DNA from: CAZEFK01 sp964511405 | Lineage (GTDB): Bacteria > Pseudomonadota > Alphaproteobacteria > Elsterales > Elsteraceae | Length of the DNA stretch: 25,595 bases | Direction of reading: 5' to 3' | Assembly (NCBI GenBank): GCA_964511405.1 | Contig: CAZEFK010000103.1 | Location: 1-25,595 of the forward strand | In this document: positions 7,517 through 14,243 of the stretch, piece after piece | Position numbering within the stretch: the stretch's first letter is position 1 | How the letters are laid out: every line of letters begins with the position of its first letter | The notes under the pieces: generated by a model | What the model was told of the DNA's origin: nothing | What the model saw: the letters and a program-made list of their open reading frames with translations, nothing else | Database searches by the model: none | Program-made: the position numbers and the translations under genes

Positions 7517-8443
7517 TCACCCGCCCGTGCAAGCCGCGCGCCACGGCGCCGGGGTGAGCCGCGCCGCCAGCATGTCCAGGAACCGCTGGGTCCTGGGCGC
7601 CCGGGCGCGCCGGCCGGGCCCCAGCAGCGCCACCACGGGCGCCGCCGGCAGGCGGTAGCCGGGCAGCAGGCGGACCAGGCGGCCGGCCCGCAAATCGTCC
7701 GCCACGTCCCATTCCGAGCGCACGATCACGCCAAGCGCGTCGAGCGCCCAGCCCTTGACCACGTCGCCGTCGTTGCTGGCCAGCCACGGCTCGATCCGCA
7801 CCGCCGCAGCGGCGCCGCCGGCGCGGTCGCGGAAGCGCCAGAGCGTGACGTCCTCCTCGTTCTCGCGCAGGGCGATGCAGCGATGGCCGTGCAGGTCCTC
7901 CGGCCGCTCCGGGCCGCCATGCCGGGCCACATAGCCCGGCGCCGCGCACAGCAGCCGCTCGTTGGGGGCCAGCTGCCGCAGGGTCAGCGCCGTGTCGCGC
8001 AGATCGCCGATATGGACGGTCAGGTCCCAGGAGTCGGCCGGCGCCGGGTCAGGCCGGTCGGCCAGGGTCAGCTCGACGGCGGCCTCGGGATGCGCCGCGC
8101 AGAACGCGGCGACCGCCGGCGCCACATGGCGGCGGCCGAAGCCCAGCGGCGCCCGCACCCGCAGGCGGCCGGCGACCGTGCCCCGGCGCGCCGCCAGGGC
8201 ATCGTCCAGCTCGGCCATGTCGGCCAGGATGGCGCGGCCGCGCTCGGCCAGCAGCGCGCCCTCGTCGGTCAAGGCCAGCCGCCGCGCCGAGCGGTCGACC
8301 AGCCGCAGGCCCAGGCGCTCTTCGAGCCCGCGCAGCCGCTGGGTCACCGCCGGCGGCGAGACGTCGAGCGCCCGTGCCGCCGCGGCCAGCGAGCTGGCCG
8401 TGGCGACCGTCGCGAAGAAGCGCAGGTCGTCGGTGGAAATCAT
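7517..8443 (-). CDS. LysR-family transcriptional regulator upstream of cyanase
   Basis: A 308-residue regulator with an N-terminal winged helix-turn-helix (LRFFATVATASSLAAAARAL, PPAVTQRLRGLEERLGLRLV, residues about 6-60). The effector domain contains LRVRAPLGFGRRHVAPAVAAF, DLTVHIGDLRDTALTLRQLAP and LRAGRLVRLLPGYRLPAAPVV, typical of the subgroup near E. coli YafC/DsdC-like and AaeR-like proteins. It lies 32 bases before cynS on the same strand and is divergent from the PLP-enzyme gene at 8516. It could therefore control cyanase, the PLP-enzyme operon, or both. The divergent arrangement is the more usual LysR signature and favours the PLP-enzyme operon. Confidence 0.92.
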   Translation of the reverse strand: MISTDDLRFFATVATASSLAAAARALDVSPPAVTQRLRGLEERLGLRLVDRSARRLALTDEGALLAERGRAILADMAELDDALAARRGTVAGRLRVRAPLGFGRRHVAPAVAAFCAAHPEAAVELTLADRPDPAPADSWDLTVHIGDLRDTALTLRQLAPNERLLCAAPGYVARHGGPERPEDLHGHRCIALRENEEDVTLWRFRDRAGGAAAAVRIEPWLASNDGDVVKGWALDALGVIVRSEWDVADDLRAGRLVRLLPGYRLPAAPVVALLGPGRRARAPRTQRFLDMLAARLTPAPWRAACTGG

Positions 8444-8463
8444 TAAGGTGTAGCTTAGCCAAG
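8444..8463. promoter_or_regulatory. Overlapping inverted repeats, possible LysR operator
   Basis: Directly beyond the LysR start codon, TAAG-N6-CTTA (8444-8457) overlaps CTT-N4-AAG (8454-8463). The location in the 72-base divergent gap fits an autoregulatory LysR site. The arms are only three to four bases, so this is tentative. Confidence 0.28.
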
Positions 8464-8515
8464 GATTAGGTCGATGTTAATTGCTGCCGGCCGACGGCCG
8501 TCCCATGCTGCCGCC

Positions 8516-9649
8516 ATGACCGATCCAACCTCCCTCGAAACACCGTGCCTGCTGGTCGACGAAGCCCGGATGGCGCGCAACATCCAACGGCTGCGCCGGC
8601 GGCTCGACGGCCTTTGTGTCCGCCTGCGCCCGCACCTCAAGACCGCCAAGTCGGCCGAGGTCGCGCGGCGAGTCATGGACGGGCCGCACGGCCCCGCGAC
8701 CGTCTCGACCCTGCGCGAGGCCGAGCAGTTCGCCGACGCGGGCGTCACCGACATCCTCTATGCCGTCGGCATCGCGCCGCAGAAGCTGGCGCGCGCCGTG
8801 GCCCTGCGCCGGCGCGGCGTCGACCTCACCCTGGTGCTGGACAGCGTCGAGCAGGCACGGGCGCTGGCCGAAGCCGCCCGCGCCGCCGGCGATCCGCTGC
8901 CGGCGCTGATCGAGATCGACTGCGACGGCCACCGCAGCGGCCTCGCGCCCGACGATCCCGCGGCGATCGAGATCGGCCGCGTCCTGATGGCCGGCGGGGC
9001 GGCGCTGCGGGGCGTGATGACCCATGCCGGCGGCTCCTACAGCGCTGTCGGCCCCGATGCCCATGCCGCTGCGGCCGAACAGGAGCGGGCGGCCGTGGTC
9101 GCCGCGGCCGAACGGCTGCGCGCGGCCGGGCTGCCCTGCCCGGTGGTCAGCGTCGGCTCGACCCCGACCGCCCACGCCGCCCGCGACCTCGCCGGCGTCA
9201 CCGAAGTGCGGGCCGGGGTGTTCGTATTCTTCGACCTGGTGATGGCCGGCATCGGCGCCTGCGCCGTCGACGACATCGCGCTGTCGGTGCTGGCCACCGT
9301 GATCGGCCACCAGCCGTCCCGCGGCTGGACGATCGTCGACGCCGGCTGGATGGCGCTGTCGCGCGACCGCGGCACCGCGCGCCAGGCGGTCGACCAGGGC
9401 TACGGCTTGGTCTGCGACCTGGACGGGCGGCCCTATCCCGATCTGATCGTCGCCGACGCCAACCAGGAGCATGGCGTGCTGGCGCTGCGCCCCGGCAGCG
9501 ACGCGGCCACGCCGGCGCTGCCGCTCGGCGCCCGCGTCCGCATCCTGCCCAACCACGCCTGCGCCACCGGCGCCCAGCATGACGGCTACCATGTCGTGGG
9601 CGCGGACGGCCGGGTGGCGGCCTATTGGGAGCGGTTCCGTGGCTGGTGA
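8516..9649 (+). CDS. D-threonine aldolase / D-serine dehydratase-fold PLP enzyme (DSD1 family)
   Basis: A 377-residue fold-type III PLP enzyme with an alanine-racemase-like barrel. The PLP lysine is expected at Lys42 in RPHLKTAKS. The C-terminal Zn-binding pair is His347 and Cys349 in ILPNHACATG, as known for eukaryotic-type D-serine dehydratase. GVMTHAGGSY and VSVGSTPTAH lie in the barrel. Family members cleave or dehydrate D-threonine, D-serine or 3-hydroxyaspartate isomers; sequence alone does not decide which. The RidA gene overlaps it, which suits a dehydratase releasing an enamine. The ATG at 8516 is chosen because the family begins just before TPCLLVDE; an in-frame ATG at 8474 with a weak AGGA is possible, but it would overrun the regulatory gap. 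The divergent LysR is a likely regulator. Confidence 0.88.
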   Translation: MTDPTSLETPCLLVDEARMARNIQRLRRRLDGLCVRLRPHLKTAKSAEVARRVMDGPHGPATVSTLREAEQFADAGVTDILYAVGIAPQKLARAVALRRRGVDLTLVLDSVEQARALAEAARAAGDPLPALIEIDCDGHRSGLAPDDPAAIEIGRVLMAGGAALRGVMTHAGGSYSAVGPDAHAAAAEQERAAVVAAAERLRAAGLPCPVVSVGSTPTAHAARDLAGVTEVRAGVFVFFDLVMAGIGACAVDDIALSVLATVIGHQPSRGWTIVDAGWMALSRDRGTARQAVDQGYGLVCDLDGRPYPDLIVADANQEHGVLALRPGSDAATPALPLGARVRILPNHACATGAQHDGYHVVGADGRVAAYWERFRGW

Positions 9650-10031
9650 GGCCGCGCCCGTGGCGACTCCGGACGCGCCGCCGCCGTTCGGCCACTACGC
9701 CCAGGCGGCCGCGGGCGCCGGGCTGGTGTTCGTCTCGGGCCAGCTCGCCGCGCGCCCCGACGGCACCGGCACCGCCGACCAGCCCTTCGCGACGCAGGCG
9801 CGACAGGCGCTGGCCAACCTGCTGGCGATCCTGCGCGCGGCCGGTAGCGGCCCCGAGCAGGTGCTGAAGGTCACCGCCTACCTGGCCGGGGTGGAGCATT
9901 GGCCGGCGTTCGACCGCGCCTTCGCCGACGCCTTCGGCCTGAAGCGGCCGGCCCGCTCCGTGGTGCCCGTGCCGGCCCTGCACCATGGCTACCTGATCGA
10001 GATCGACGCCGTCGCGATCGGCGGCCGCTAA
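9639..10031 (+). CDS. RidA-family (YjgF/YER057c/UK114) enamine/imine deaminase
   Basis: A 130-residue protein of standard family length. LVFVSGQLAARPDG (residues 29-42), VLKVTAYLAGVEHWPAFDRAF and the closing RPARSVVPVPAL are family hallmarks. Arg106 matches the conserved arginine that binds the carboxylate, and Glu121 the conserved glutamate near the C-terminus. RidA proteins hydrolyse reactive 2-aminoacrylate and other enamines/imines released by PLP enzymes to 2-oxoacids. The GTG start at 9639 lies inside the end of the PLP-enzyme gene (11-base overlap) and has GGGAG seven bases upstream, indicating translational coupling. Together the two proteins could turn a beta-hydroxy D-amino acid into a 2-oxoacid and ammonia. 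The open frame extends farther upstream, but that part is only the other gene read out of frame. Confidence 0.92.
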   Translation: MAGEAAPVATPDAPPPFGHYAQAAAGAGLVFVSGQLAARPDGTGTADQPFATQARQALANLLAILRAAGSGPEQVLKVTAYLAGVEHWPAFDRAFADAFGLKRPARSVVPVPALHHGYLIEIDAVAIGGR

Positions 10032-10056
10032 GCAACTATCACCTTGGGAGGACATC

Positions 10057-11297
10057 ATGACCACGGCCCCCGACGGGCGCCGGCGGCGGCGCATACCCTT
10101 GTCCCTGACGATGGCGGCCGGCCTGCTGGCCGGCGGCGGCACCGGCCTGCTGTGGCCGCACCTGGCCGCCGGGCTGCAGCCGGTCGGCACCGCCTTCGTA
10201 GCGGCGATCAAGATGGTGGTCGTGCCGCTGGTGTTCGCCGCGGTCACGGTCGGCGCCGCGCGCATGGGCCATGACGCCAGGCAGCTGGGACGCATGGCGG
10301 CGGTGGCCTTTGGCTGGATTACCTGGCCAGCGCCTTGTCGGTGGCGATTGCCCTGGGCCTCGACCGGCTGATCGAGCCGGGCCTCGGCGCCGGCTTGGCG
10401 GCCACCGGCACGCTGCCGCCGAACCTGGCGTTCCGGGTGGACTGGGTGGCGTTCCTGCTCGACCTGATCCCGTCCAACGTGGTGGCCGCCATGGCGGCGC
10501 AGAAGATCCTGCCGCTGCTGGTGTTCGCCACCCTGTTCGGCCTGGCGCTGGGCACCCTGGGCGAGCGGGCGCGGCCGCTCCTGGCGCCGCTGGAGGCCCT
10601 GCTGGCCGCCATGTTCCGCCTGACCAACTGGATCGTCGCGACCTCGCCGGCGGCCGTCTTCGCCATCACCGCCTGGCTGCTCGCGACCCAGGGCACGGCC
10701 ACGGTGCTGGCACTCGGCAAGCTGGCCGGCACGCTCTATCTCGGCTACGCCCTGCTGGCGCTCGTGTCGCTGGCCGCGATCCGGCTGGCGGGCGAGCGCC
10801 CGCTGCCGGTCGCCCGCGCCGTGCTGGAGCCGGTGCTGCTGGCCTTCGCGACGCGCTCGTCGGAGGTCGCCCTGCCGGCGCACATCGAACGGCTGCAAGC
10901 GTTGGGCGTGCCGGAGCGGGTGGTCTCGGTGGTGCTGCCGCTGGGCTACAGCTTCAACCTCGACGGCTCCGCCCTCTATCTGGGCGCGGCCGTGACCTTC
11001 CTGGCCGAGGCCTATGGCCTGCAGCTCAGCGGCCCCGCGCTGCTGACGGTGCTGGCCACCGCGCTGATCGCCAGCAAGGGCGTCGCCAACGTCCCGGCGG
11101 CGAGCCTGGTCGCCCTGGCCACTGTCCTGACGGCGCTGGGGCTGCCGATCGAGGCCGTCGCCATCGTCGCCGGCATCGACCCGCTGCTGGACATGGGCCG
11201 CGCCGCCCTCAACGTCTTCGGCAACACGGCCGCGGTCCTGATCGTGCGCCGCTTCGGCGAGCGCCGCGCGCCGGCGGCCGCCGTCCTTCCCGTCTGA
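10057..11297 (+). pseudogene. Dicarboxylate/amino acid:cation symporter, split by a frameshift near 10312-10320
   Basis: A strong GGGAGG site precedes the ATG at 10057, and the first frame encodes a credible symporter N-terminus (LTMAAGLLAGGGTGLLW, AIKMVVVPLVFAAVTVG). It runs out of family sequence at about residue 86 and stops at 10371. The remaining protein continues without gap in the +3 frame (LDYLASALSVAIALGLDRLI onward to 11297). It includes TRSSEVALPAHIERL, PLGYSFNLDGSALYLG, ASKGVANVPAASL and GIDPLLDMGRAALNVFGN. Joined, the product would be about 413 residues, normal for this family. Loss of one base, or of one CTGG unit in an original GGCTGGCTGGAT, would explain the break. The gene is either a recent pseudogene or a sequencing error. 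It belongs to the acidic amino acid/dicarboxylate symporter family but is distinct from the intact DctA in this window. Confidence 0.85.
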
Positions 11298-11311
11298 CCG
11301 GAGCACCCGCC

Positions 11312-11941
11312 ATGGCCCGACAGTTCGATGCCGTGCTGTTCGACCTGCTGACCGCCCTGCTGGACAGCTGGTCGCTGTGGAACGCGGTGGCCGGCGACGC
11401 CGCCGCCGGCCACGCCTGGCGCGCCGACTATCTGCGCGCCACTTATGCCGCCGGCGGCTACCGGCCCTATGAGGACATGGTCCGCGCGGCGGCGGAACGG
11501 GTCGGGCTGCCGGCGCGCTCTGCCGACGAGCTGGCCGCCCGCTACGCCGAGCTGCAGCCCTGGCCGGGCGCGGCCGAGGCATTGGCGCCGCTGCGCCGGG
11601 CGGGCGTGACGCTGGCAGTCGTGACCAACTGCTCCGAGGCGCTGGGCCGGGTCGCCGCCGAGCGGGTCGGGGTGCCCTTCGAGGTGGTCGTCACGGCCGA
11701 ACGCGCCGGGTTCTACAAGCCCGATCCGCGGCCCTACCGGCTGGCCCTGGACGAGCTGGGCCTGCCGCCCGAGCGCTGCCTGTTCGTGGCGGGGTCGGCC
11801 TACGACCTGGTCGGCACGGCCCGGGTCGGGCTAGCGACCTACTGGCACGACCGCATCGGCATGACCCCGCCCGAGGGTGCGCCACCACCGCTGGCCCGGC
11901 ACCGGGACCTGGGGGCGTTGGCCGGGCTGGTGCTGTGTTGA
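11312..11941 (+). CDS. HAD-superfamily hydrolase, haloacid dehalogenase-like
   Basis: A 209-residue HAD protein. Motif I is AVLFDLLTALLD with nucleophile Asp11. The second aspartate of DxD phosphatases is absent, and the DxYGT of classical 2-haloacid dehalogenases is altered to DLLTA. Motif II is AVVTNCS, motif III is the lysine of YKPDP, and motif IV is FVAGSAYDLVG. A helical cap lies between motifs I and II (about residues 18-90). The overall pattern resembles type II 2-haloacid dehalogenases, but the substrate could equally be a phosphate ester. GGAG lies eight bases before the ATG, and the gene follows the symporter by 14 bases, so it is probably the last gene of the PLP-enzyme/RidA/symporter operon. 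Its role there is unknown. Confidence 0.85.
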   Translation: MARQFDAVLFDLLTALLDSWSLWNAVAGDAAAGHAWRADYLRATYAAGGYRPYEDMVRAAAERVGLPARSADELAARYAELQPWPGAAEALAPLRRAGVTLAVVTNCSEALGRVAAERVGVPFEVVVTAERAGFYKPDPRPYRLALDELGLPPERCLFVAGSAYDLVGTARVGLATYWHDRIGMTPPEGAPPPLARHRDLGALAGLVLC

Positions 11942-12179
11942 GCTGCCCGAAAGCCTAAAGCGCGAGGCGCAGCGCCGGGCCAAGCTTGACGGCGTGTCTC
12001 TGAACCAATGGATCGCCGTGGCGGTCGCTGAAAAGATCGGAGCTGCCAGCGCCGCCGATTTCTTCGGCGAACGCGGGTCTGGCGGAAGCGCGGAGCGGCT
12101 GCTGGCCGCCCTGGCGGCCGCCCCGGACCGTGAGCCGGATCCCGGCGATAAGCTGCCACCGGCGCTGCGCACAAGGTGA
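11940..12179 (+). pseudogene. N-terminally truncated ribbon-helix-helix (HicB/CopG-like) small protein remnant
   Basis: Immediately at the HAD stop codon, a second frame encodes ELPESLKREAQRRAKLDG, VSLNQWIAVAVAEKIGA and then FFGERG to the stop at 12179. LPESLKR followed by SLNQWIAVAVAEK is the classic helix-turn-helix part of small ribbon-helix-helix proteins annotated as HicB or toxin-antitoxin related. The expected first beta strand with its start codon (M plus about 5-8 residues before LP) is missing. Reading upstream in this frame gives only out-of-frame HAD sequence. The gene therefore looks decapitated by a junction at about 11935-11942. It could be translated only from a distant GTG at 11877, giving an implausible N-terminus. 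Confidence 0.6.
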
Positions 12180-12448
12180 CCGACGTCGAGGAGCAGGCCA
12201 GGTTGAGACGAGCCCGGCTACCGAGCATCCCAGCGAAGTCCAGCGCCAGGGCAGCCCCTGAGGCTCAGGCTCTGCTCTCGCGCCGAATGCCGATGCCCGA
12301 AGTCTAGCGCACCGGCCGCGGCACACAGTGCCGACCGGGTCGGGCGCCGCAGCATGGCGCGCGGTTGTCGAAGGCAATTGCGCAACATTCTGCAAGCCGC
12401 GCTGCGCTACAAAATCGTCCGGACCGACCCAAGACGGAGACCAGACCT

Positions 12449-13309
12449 GTGGCCCAAGCGACCGATGCCGGCACTGTCGCGCTGCGCCGCCTGACCGCCG
12501 CGGACCTGCCGGCCGCCCATGCGCTGTCGCGCGCCGTGGGCTGGCCGCACCGGCTGGAGGACTGGCAGTTGATGCTGGCGCCGAGCATCGGCTTCGCCGC
12601 CGAGGCCGATGGCGCGCTGGTGGGCACGGCGCTGTGCTGGCCCTATGGCGACCGGGTCGCCACGGTCGGGCTGGTGCTGGTCGCCGCCGACCGGCAGGGC
12701 CGCGGCATCGGCCGGCGCCTGATGGCGGCCGCGCTCGAGGCGGCCGGCCCGCGCACCGTGCTGCTCAACGCCACCCAGGCCGGCTTGCCGCTCTATCGGG
12801 CGCTGGGCTTCGCCCCGATCGGCACGGTGCACCAGCTGCAGGGCGCCGACTTGTCGGTGCCGGTGGCGCCGCTCCGGCCGGGCGAGCGCCTGAGGCCGAT
12901 CGGCCGCGGGGACGAGGCGGCGCTGGCCGCGCTCGACGCCGACGCCACCGGCATGCCGCGGCCGGCGGTCATGGCGGCGCTGCTCGGGGCCGCCGAGGGC
13001 GTCATTCTCGAGCGCGACGGCGAGGCCGTGGGCTTCGCCCTGTTTCGCCGCTTCGGCCGCGGCCATGTCATCGGCCCGGTGGCGGCGCCCGACATCGACG
13101 GCGCCAAGGCCCTGATCAGCCACTGGATCGGCGCCGGCAACGGCCGGTTCATCCGCATCGACGTGCCCGAGGACAGCGGCCTGGTGGATTGGCTGGGCGG
13201 CCTGGGTCTCATGCCGGCGGGCCCGGGGATCACCATGGCCCGCGGCACCCCGCCCGCGCGCGGCCGGCGGGTGCGCAGCTTTGCCATCGCCACCCAGGCG
13301 ATGGGCTGA
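12449..13309 (+). CDS. Two-domain GNAT-family N-acetyltransferase
   Basis: A 286-residue protein. The N-terminal GNAT domain (about residues 10-135) contains the acetyl-CoA loop RQGRGIGRRLM after the strand GLVLVAADR. The C-terminal half (LRPIGRGDEAALAALDADATG, then VGFALFRRFGRGHVIGPVAA) resembles the second domain of Acetyltransf_18 type proteins. The acceptor substrate is not predictable; an amino acid or small amine is possible. The GTG at 12449 with GGAG nine bases upstream is chosen, since residues before it are not GNAT-like; an upstream TTG at 12365 is the longest alternative. The stop overlaps the next gene's ATG (TGATG), indicating co-translation. The 269 bases before the gene, back to 12180, contain no recognisable gene or repeat. 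Confidence 0.85.
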   Translation: MAQATDAGTVALRRLTAADLPAAHALSRAVGWPHRLEDWQLMLAPSIGFAAEADGALVGTALCWPYGDRVATVGLVLVAADRQGRGIGRRLMAAALEAAGPRTVLLNATQAGLPLYRALGFAPIGTVHQLQGADLSVPVAPLRPGERLRPIGRGDEAALAALDADATGMPRPAVMAALLGAAEGVILERDGEAVGFALFRRFGRGHVIGPVAAPDIDGAKALISHWIGAGNGRFIRIDVPEDSGLVDWLGGLGLMPAGPGITMARGTPPARGRRVRSFAIATQAMG

Positions 13310-14232
13310 TGACCTTCGTCTACAAGGCCGATCCCGTCCGCGGCGCCGAATGGGCGGCGCTGTTCGCCCAAAAGGCGCCGGACCTGCCGTTCCACATCTG
13401 GCCCGATGTCGGCGACCCGGCCGCGGTCCGCTACATGGCCGCCTGGCAGCCGCCGGACGACCTCGCGCGCTTCCCGAACATCGAGGTCCTGTTCGGTACC
13501 GGCGCCGGCGTCGACCAGTTCGATCTCGCCCGCCTGCCGCCTGATCTGCCGGTGGTGCGGCTGGTCGATCCCGGCATCGTCGCGTCCATGGTCGAGTACG
13601 TCACGCTGGCGGTGCTGGCGCTGCATCGCGACCTGCCGACCTATGTCGACCAGCAGCGGCGCCGGGTCTGGCAGGCGGTGCGGGTGCGCCCGGCGACCAG
13701 CCGCCGGGTCGGGATTATGGGCCTGGGCGTGCTGGGGCTGGCGGCGCTGGAGCGCCTGGCCAGCTTCGGCTTCCCGCTTGCAGGCTGGAGCCGGTCGCCC
13801 AAGGCGATCCCTGGTGTCGCCTGCCATGCCGGCGCCGCGGCGCTGCCCGGCTTCCTGGCCGCGACCGACATCCTGGTCTGCCTGCTGCCGCTGACGCCGG
13901 AGACGCGCGGCATCCTCGACCGCCAGCTGTTCCAGGCGCTGCCGCGCGGCGCCGCCCTGGTCAATGCCGGCCGCGCCGACCAGCTGGTCGAAGCAGACCT
14001 GCTGGCGGCGCTCGACTCGGGCCAGCTGTCGGCAGCCGTGCTCGACATGGCCAACGCCGCGCCGCTGCCGCCCGAGCACCCGTTCTGGGCGCACCCCGCC
14101 ATCCTGCTCACCCCCCACGTCGGCAGCATGACCCACCCCGAGACCGCGGTGGACACCGTGCTGGACGCCATCCGCCGCCACCGCGCCGGCCTGCCCGTGG
14201 CCGGGCTGATCGACCGCAGCCGCGGCTATTGA
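13309..14232 (+). CDS. GhrA-like D-2-hydroxyacid dehydrogenase (glyoxylate/hydroxypyruvate reductase type)
   Basis: A 307-residue D-isomer 2-hydroxyacid dehydrogenase. The Rossmann loop is GIMGLGVLGLAALERL (residues 135-150), and the dinucleotide specificity strand ends GWSRS, whose arginine suggests NADPH. Downstream are LLPLTPETRGILD, NAGRADQLVEADLLAAL, and HPFWAHPAILLTPHVGSMT. Of the Arg/Glu/His catalytic set, Arg222 and His270 are present. The Glu that normally occupies the DVFxxEPLP motif is Ala251 here (LDMANAAPLPPEHP). GhrA enzymes reduce glyoxylate or hydroxypyruvate; the altered residue makes activity uncertain. The ATG overlaps the stop of the GNAT gene by one base, and the aldehyde dehydrogenase gene starts 11 bases after the stop, so the three form an operon. 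Confidence 0.88.
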   Translation: MTFVYKADPVRGAEWAALFAQKAPDLPFHIWPDVGDPAAVRYMAAWQPPDDLARFPNIEVLFGTGAGVDQFDLARLPPDLPVVRLVDPGIVASMVEYVTLAVLALHRDLPTYVDQQRRRVWQAVRVRPATSRRVGIMGLGVLGLAALERLASFGFPLAGWSRSPKAIPGVACHAGAAALPGFLAATDILVCLLPLTPETRGILDRQLFQALPRGAALVNAGRADQLVEADLLAALDSGQLSAAVLDMANAAPLPPEHPFWAHPAILLTPHVGSMTHPETAVDTVLDAIRRHRAGLPVAGLIDRSRGY

Positions 14233-14243
14233 GGACGCCACCC

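Noticed and set aside
10335..11297. An independent protein starting at the TTG at 10335
   Set aside because: Symporter-like sequence continues upstream of this TTG (LDYLASA), and no ribosome binding site precedes it, so it is the downstream part of the frameshifted gene rather than a separate gene.
9198..11582. A 794-codon minus-strand open frame across the PLP-enzyme/RidA/symporter genes
   Set aside because: Arg/Gly/His-rich antisense shadow with no recognisable motif.
12176..12304. A 42-codon frame starting at a GTG that overlaps the stop of the ribbon-helix-helix remnant
   Set aside because: It has the position of a toxin partner, but the peptide (VTDVEEQARLRRARLPS...) matches nothing I know, and rare codons and the absence of a ribosome binding site argue against it.
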